From: Nautilus pompilius
Taxonomy: Eukaryota > Mollusca > Cephalopoda > Nautilida > Nautilidae
Length of the DNA: 64,000 nt
Direction: 5' to 3'
NCBI GenBank assembly: GCA_018389105.1
Contig: JACATO010000688.1
Location: forward strand, 164,001 to 228,000
The notes beneath the pieces are model-generated. The model was not told where the DNA came from and did not search any database. It saw only the letters and a program-made list of their open reading frames with translations. Shown piece after piece: positions 58,103 through 64,000 of this stretch (position 1 is the first letter of the stretch; every line of letters begins with the position of its first letter). A program made the translations under genes and the position numbers.

Positions 58103-59287
58103 TCTTAATATTAATCTGTCCAAGCAAATTTAATGTGATTTCATGAGCCCACTGTGGCAGAAATTATTGACTGTGGAACAAACTATGGTGTGGCACATGC
58201 ATTCACAGCTGTTATCTTTACTGTGGCTTCAATGGTCCACAAACAATTACCAGAATAAACTGAAGGTATACTGGGTTCAACAAATGACTGATAATTTTCA
58301 GTCTGTTTTAGTTATGAATATAAGTAAAGATATCTGAATAATATGAAATATAATCAAAGAGTACTGGACTAATTTGATATCTAAAAAGCAAATAACTCCT
58401 GCAGGTTAGTGATACATATTGCATCCAAATTAATCTTATTTTTCCAGAATGGATGGTCTTCCAGCATTCTTGTAACTTCTGCAATCATTGTTGGTAATCC
58501 ATATTTTGGATCCCTCACAATTCATTATGATATACTGAAAAACTGTCAGCACATCATAAAAAAATATCATCCTTTTACAGCTCTTCATCAGTTTAGGAGC
58601 TATGAAAATATCCCCATGGAGTGAGTAAGGTCAACAACCACTATACTTCAAAATGGACCAGAGCACAGACATCATAGCACATTTCAGGACACTAACATGC
58701 TGCAGGCATGTGGGCACCCATCTGTCTGAGTGACAGTGGTGGATTACATCACGTTCACATGACAAGCATTAATTTATGACATCAACCAGCAACCAATTTG
58801 TGAGAAGTGCACTAATTTATCACAATGATAGAAAAAAGATCAGGAACATTTTCCATGCATGCTTTGTTTGTTCTTGGTGATGATATAGGAATCATACAAA
58901 TGCAAACTATACTTTCTGTTTTGGTTTTATCCAGACATCCAAAACTTGTCAACAGTTATAATTTTGAAGTTAGTTTAGTGCCTTATTTTTTGTTGTATAA
59001 GTCAATGTCACCATCAAAAGTCCAGGCTTCGAGTTATGTTCCAAATTAACTAAAATAAAAAAAAGAAATTTTAATGACAAAATGTTATTTTCTGAAATAA
59101 ACTGTAAAACTGTTATCTGAAACAGGCTACAGAAATTACTGCCTGAAACGTTTGTTGATTGGGTGAGCAGTATGCAAAATTATCCAATCAACAACAAGTG
59201 CACACTCACCAATTATGTTCTATCTAACATTTCCATTCCTAATTATGTGTATAAACGTCCTCAACAAATCCTCTACTTCATCTCAAA
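57656..59287. other. A/T-rich non-coding DNA
   Basis: No gene is recognised. A (CA)n microsatellite lies at 58068-58099. Open frames at 58143-58337, 58409-58624 and 58825-59049 carry no recognisable motif. Confidence 0.5.
58068..58099. repeat. (CA)n microsatellite
   Basis: Sixteen uninterrupted CA units. Confidence 0.95.
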
Positions 59288-59446
59288 ATGCCTCCTGTAA
59301 AGTCGCACAAGTCGTTCACAGAAACTTTTAAGCTAAAAGTTGTTAAGTTTGCTGAAGAAAATGATGATAATATGGCTGTGCACAGAAAATACAATGTCAG
59401 CAAGCACCATAGTGCGTATAAAACAGAAATTAGGTATGCAGGTTAG
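59288..59446 (+). pseudogene. N-terminal DNA-binding fragment of a pogo-type transposase
   Basis: A 52-codon open frame from ATG 59288 to TAG 59446 begins MPPVKSHKSFTETFKLKVVK and continues FAEENDDNMAVHRKYNVSK. The pattern (S/Y)(F/Y)T..FKL.VV.(F/Y)AEEN followed by A..(K/R)(K/R)YNVS is that of the first helix-turn-helix (brinker-like, psq-related) found at the start of many pogo/Tigger-type transposases and of host genes derived from them. The usual continuation (an arginine/tryptophan-rich end of the third helix, then a CENP-B-type domain and the DDE core) is absent, and the frame ends shortly after. It is most likely a truncated relic. A host exon is less likely because no donor follows. Confidence 0.5.
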
Positions 59447-62400
59447 TTAGGTCTCTGCTTGCTAACTATGCATAAGACTGGGCCAAATGAAGATGGTCAA
59501 AACTTCTGCTAACCATGTATATTGTTTCATCTGCCATCTTGATTTTATAGCTAAACATTCTGAAACAGTTTGCGATGATCTGAACCTAACTGTGAGTTTT
59601 CAGCTTTGTAATCTTCTTTTTAATCATCACTGAATAAATTGTACAAAGCATAAAAAGTAATAGGGATCCAACTTATCTATCAGAATCAGCCCCTTAAATT
59701 AGGACTGCAGAGTTTTCAGACGTGCAACCTCTATTCTCCTCGGCCAAATAGTTTCATTTAATTCTAAGGCGGGCACTCTCAGCAATAAGAATGACTTTGG
59801 GTAATTGTTTTATTTCCTGCATTAATATGAAAACAAGAAATAAACCTGCTTATTCTCTTCCCGAGGGAGTTCCCTTTGTTCCTTCCACACCAACAAATAA
59901 GACAAAAGTCCATAAGTGATTATCAAAAACAGAAATTACATAAATTTAGAAACAAATGTTGACAGGGGGTTTTAGATGGAAAGACTGACATGCAAAGTAG
60001 GAAACGTTTCCTCAGAAAGATAATTAGCAGGTAATAAGAGGCTAGAATAATAGATGGTAGTCTTTTCTCTACATTTCTTTGAAATAAGCACTCAAAACTG
60101 CACTGAATGTATTTTAATTCATATTTCCCACAAATAATCAAATTTGAAAGATAACCAGGAATTTTCCCTTCTTTGTGATTATCAGTAATAATGTTTTCCT
60201 TGTAACTTTTAAATTTTCCACTGCATTAATACAAGAAAGATTTTTTAATACAAGTATTTAAATAAATTTGCAACAGCTATTACATTAAAAAAATTGCAAT
60301 ATAAAAATTATTCGGAATTTTCTTTTCATTTCCTTTTAATGGAATGGTTCTTCCACTCTCTAAGACATCAGCAACCAAGGATACTATCCAGAAAACTAAA
60401 TAAGAAAATCCTCACGCACCAGAGACCACACAGACACACACACCCTGAATTTCCTGACCAACGTGTTTATAAAAACTGTCAAAATGGAATGACAGCAGCA
60501 TAATGAAGGATCCCTTCAGTTATTGGATCTCCAATTACTAACCCAATTAGCTGACAAGCCGCCCCCCCAAGGTTCACCAATGTGTGGTTGACTCTTCCTT
60601 CCACCTCAGCTGACAAATTCTACAGGGAGGAAGTTGTGTCCACACTCGCTCATTTCACAGATGACCAGGCCAAGGTCTCATTTCCACAGTTCATTAGGCG
60701 GCTGAACATTTGAGTCTTCCAGTTTTAATATCCCTGTTGTTTGACCCAAGCCCCAAATTGCCAATAAGCTCAGACTAAAAGGAAAAACTCTCTATTCTAA
60801 ACCAAGCCACAACGAATAATAAACTCCAATGGGACAATTCATATCGGTTAAAGATCGTGCAATTAATTGCCATCAAATGCCGAACTCAAGCTTCTTATTT
60901 CCTTAACCCAGGGCATTAATGATACATATTGATCATGCACTACACAACAGTGCAAAAGGGAGATAATTGCAGGTAAACTATCCCTAAAATAAACAGGCAG
61001 TAATTGTTTTCCTCTGTGAAAGACACTTTCCCCTTTTTGGTCCTTTGGGACACAAACCTTGGCAGTTTCTCTCTCTCTCTCTGATTCATCCTGTTGAATC
61101 ATACATTCTTAGTTTTTCTCACCTCACAGTCCAGATGAACAAATGTCTGCATTAGGTGAAACCCAAAACTGTAGCTCTGCTGAGCAGCACACAATTGTTT
61201 GTCCTTTAACTTTTCAACCAGGTGAAAATAGTAATAATTCTCTTCCTAAATTTCACTTCAAACTGTTAAAGAAGAAGTAAAATTAAATTGTATTACATTT
61301 AGGATAACCAGTACAGGTTGAAAAAAAAGGGGGGGGGTACCTAGTTCACACAAACTTAAAAGACTTACAATTCATAATCAATTTCACTTTATGACATATT
61401 TTCAGTATATCAACATTTAACAATGGCATCACACCAATATGGCTGATTCCGACATTTACTTAACTCAATGCATTCTATTTTACAGTAATAGATCTCAGTC
61501 TGCATTCTCTCCTTCACAAATTATTACAAGAAACTTAAAAATGTAAAATATCTATTAAAAAAAACACAATGTTGAATGTAGCATTCGAATATTACCACCT
61601 GGCCCAGTTTCCAGGCAGATTTTCACCAAGAAAAAACTATGATGATATTATTTTTTTATAATTTAACAGATTATAATTATTCTTATATTCTGCTTTATCT
61701 TAAAGCTTGTATTTTGTTTAAAGTTTTGTTTTTTTTTTGTCATTATAACAACTAGAGATTATTTTATCTATCTATTCTCATGACAAATGGCCTGCTATAT
61801 TGCCACAATCTATGTATTATATTTTTTTTTATCTCTCCAGCATCATCTCTTCTCTTCCCTGAAAGAAAAATTAATAGTCCTATGTTACATAATAAATGGT
61901 CAGTCACTCCTCCATTTTAGGCCTCAAGACAAACATATGTATACATTTAAATATGCAATATCTTCATAGTAAAATTAACTATTCATTCGTCATCTTTGGC
62001 TTCATCTAAGCAAATTGCAATGGTGTGTCATCAGCCTAGATTGTTCTATGCACATCACATTATTCCCAAAGCAATGTTGTTGCCAAAGATGAAGATGTGA
62101 AGTTTGCACTCTGGAAATACAGACGAAAATTAGTCCGTTTAATTTACACAAAGATGCGCACCACACGTATGATGCCAATACAGTTGGTAGATCATCAATA
62201 AATTTATCCATTAATTTTACCTTCCAAGAAAAAAAAGGTAAATAATTGCACAGTATAAAACAAAACAAATATACTGACTTCTTGCAACTGTTATCAGTTA
62301 TGCTAAATGTACCAATATTCCATACTGCATTGATTCTAAATGCTAACCATGCTACAATAAATGCACACAAAAGCTATCAAAAAAGTCCATTTGTTTGCAA

Positions 62401-62726
62401 TCATAAATATTCCCAATAAATAGCCACACTTGTTTCTTACAAGTGTTTTTGCACATGGATATCATCTATCAAAAAATTTACTTTGCAGAAGTGATGGTCC
62501 TTGATCACTGCATTTACAAATATAAAGGAAAATTAGCTAGCTGTTCAAATAAGTTGCAGCCCACTTTAAAATTACTTTCACCATCAGAGTATCTGTGCCA
62601 TCAATAAACACAAAATGTTTATTGATGACATTTGCTTATTTGTTGACACGCCTCCCTACCAATGTACACATCCCCCATAGCATCACAGGATTTTGTCTTG
62701 TCTGATAATACATTGAAAAGCAACCC
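59447..62726. other. Non-coding DNA with an enhancer-like section
   Basis: No gene is recognised. About 60480-61110 is less A/T-rich, non-repetitive and dense in words such as AATTAG, TAATTG and ATTAATG that homeodomain proteins bind. The minus-strand open frame at 62002-62370 (122 codons) has no recognisable domain. Confidence 0.4.
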
Positions 62727-62938
62727 TTGTATAGGCATGTGGTAATATATACCATGATTGTGTCAGATCATAGTTTGCAGTGCTTCTACCATTTTGGGTC
62801 TTTCTACTACAACATCAAATTTCCCCACACATTCAGTCATTCATTTGAAATTCTTGTAGCAAGCTCTGTGTATCACACCTGTGGTAGAGTTAGAATCAAG
62901 AGTTACAATGCCAAAGACAAGCTTATAGTTAGGTTTTA
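62727..62938 (+). pseudogene. Possible piggyBac transposase relic
   Basis: A 70-codon open frame carries YRHVVIYTMIVSDHSLQCFY followed, about 25 residues later, by SVYHTCGRVRIKSYNAKDK. The order resembles the part of piggyBac transposases where a V-D-x-L strand is followed by the (Y/F)xDNF(F/Y)(T/S)S strand and then by (Y/C)xCGTVR.NR. Only fragments match, the catalytic Asp in the DNF position is not preserved, and the following DNA has many stops. It is a weak, motif-based inference. It would fit the two TTAA-flanked MITEs in the window. Confidence 0.28.
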
Positions 62939-64000
62939 GCTATGCCAAACCTACAAGAATCAGCAATGTGTCGAGGAAATTTGCTATAAACTGAAAAATA
63001 ATTTGAGTGGATGCAACAAGCTAATGAGGCAGAACCAATTGTAAACCTGCCCAAGATGAAAAAGGGGCTCTGAGAGTTGGCAAAAGCTGAAATGCTAAAG
63101 TAGGTTAGCATCATTATGAATGGATTAACTCTGCATATCATGATCATGGCATGCAAATCATTAGAAAACATGTGATGCGAAAGTTGAGGCATACCACATT
63201 TTCAACTCTGCTGCCCATAGAGATTTCCATGCCATCTCTATCAGACAGAATACAACTGTTGCAAAAAAGATACCTTAACATCTGGAAGAGAAAGTGGAAA
63301 CATTCAACCACTATATATCATTGGAACATAGCAGGTAACAACTCTGTACCACTATGGAGGAGCAAAAATCCTATCTTGATAAAAAATAACTAAGCATGAA
63401 AAAGACAACGTGATAGTCAAACTCTGTATGTAGCACTTGGGGGAAACATATCTCACCTTGTTTTTTAAAAGGAAAACAAAAACTATCTGCTGCATCTTCC
63501 TGAGGAGATTTTAGTGATAATGAGGCAAAAGTGTTTGGAATTCATTTAGGGTGTACAGGACTGCAGCAATAAGAGAGAGTGTGTAGAGGCGTGCAGAGTG
63601 TCTGCAGCTCAGATGCTGCAATGATTGTTGATGGTTGCTCTTATTTAGTTCAGTCAGCTGATATATCCTTGAATTAGCTGTTTAAGCAAAACATCCAAAA
63701 GAAATGGAGTAAATGGAGAGCACATGTATATGGATGGATGGGTACATGAGAAAGCATGCCTCTACCTTAAGTATGTTTTGGATGGGGTTGTTCTAGATAT
63801 CATACAGTGCATGTTATGGAGCATGGATTCTGATTCTGACAATGATGAATCGCAGCTTCCAACATTCACATTGCAAGACTGCATATTACCAAGCACAGTG
63901 TGATAAGTGACTAAGCCTGACGTTAAGCATGAAGAATCATAATTATATTTACAGGGATTTAAAAATGTGACTCAGTAAAGTTACATCTATTGATAAAACT
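62939..64000. other. A/T-rich non-coding DNA
   Basis: Possibly a continuation of the decayed element at 62727-62938 up to about 63400 (PKMKKGL then a stop near 63050-63075 is reminiscent of the piggyBac region after the VR.NR motif), but nothing firm. From 63400 to the end I see nothing recognisable. Confidence 0.4.

Noticed and set aside
62002-62370. 122-codon minus-strand open frame
   Set aside because: No recognisable domain or splice structure. Frames of this length are expected about once by chance in a window of this size and composition.

Overview
This is an A/T-rich, repeat-bearing animal nuclear DNA window (GC looks like about one third outside one extreme block). It has no bacterial operon structure, no rRNA, no clear intact tRNA and no CRISPR array. 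Long A/T-rich non-coding stretches, eukaryotic splice-like signals, several microsatellite classes and many cut-and-paste DNA transposon remnants point to intergenic or deep-intronic DNA of a metazoan with long introns. The mix of transposons (mariner-like elements whose transposase carries an FFLW.(Y/H)(V/L)KD motif, TTAA-flanked piggyBac-like MITEs, a pogo-type DNA-binding start, tRNA-derived SINE-like pieces) fits an invertebrate, perhaps a mollusc or cephalopod. I cannot prove the species from the sequence.

Layout. 0.35-1.31 kb: decayed mariner-like element with terminal inverted repeats (TIRs). 1.32-2.87 kb: full-length Tc1 element with a broken transposase, lying directly beside the first element and ending in a TA microsatellite. 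4.1-4.5 kb: very old Tc1/mariner relic on the minus strand. 5.8 kb: a well-formed candidate internal exon. 6.25-7.07 kb: a SINE-like repeat and a Tc1-type end fragment. 7-23 kb: mostly featureless A/T-rich DNA with short microsatellites and a few weak exon candidates. 23.8-24.3 kb: a long (GA)n tract. 27.3 kb: a 90-base segment that can be read as an exon on either strand. 28.25-29.55 kb: a second (GA)n tract that turns into a bizarre CpG-rich block ending in a poly-G run, which is either a composite inverted repeat or an assembly/consensus artefact. 29.77-29.99 kb: SINE-like repeat. 35.5 and 42.5 kb: two TTAA-flanked MITEs. 40.6-41.2 kb: a young internally deleted mariner-like element with perfect TIRs. 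51.4-51.55 kb: a minus-strand candidate exon with symmetric phase. 55.6-55.9 kb: an N-terminal transposase relic related to the 40.6 kb element. 59.3 kb: a pogo-type DNA-binding start. 62.7 kb: a possible piggyBac relic.

The only protein-coding content I can identify by family is transposase, and every copy is broken. Candidate host exons (5.8, 27.3, 51.4 and 57.5 kb being the best) rest on splice signals, reading phase and peptide composition only, and none matches a family I recognise. I found no convincing new multi-gene system. The points most worth a second look are the 28.2-29.6 kb composition switch, the Tc1 element of a type best known from fish and lampreys, the deletion-derivative mariner at 40.6 kb, and the candidate exons.
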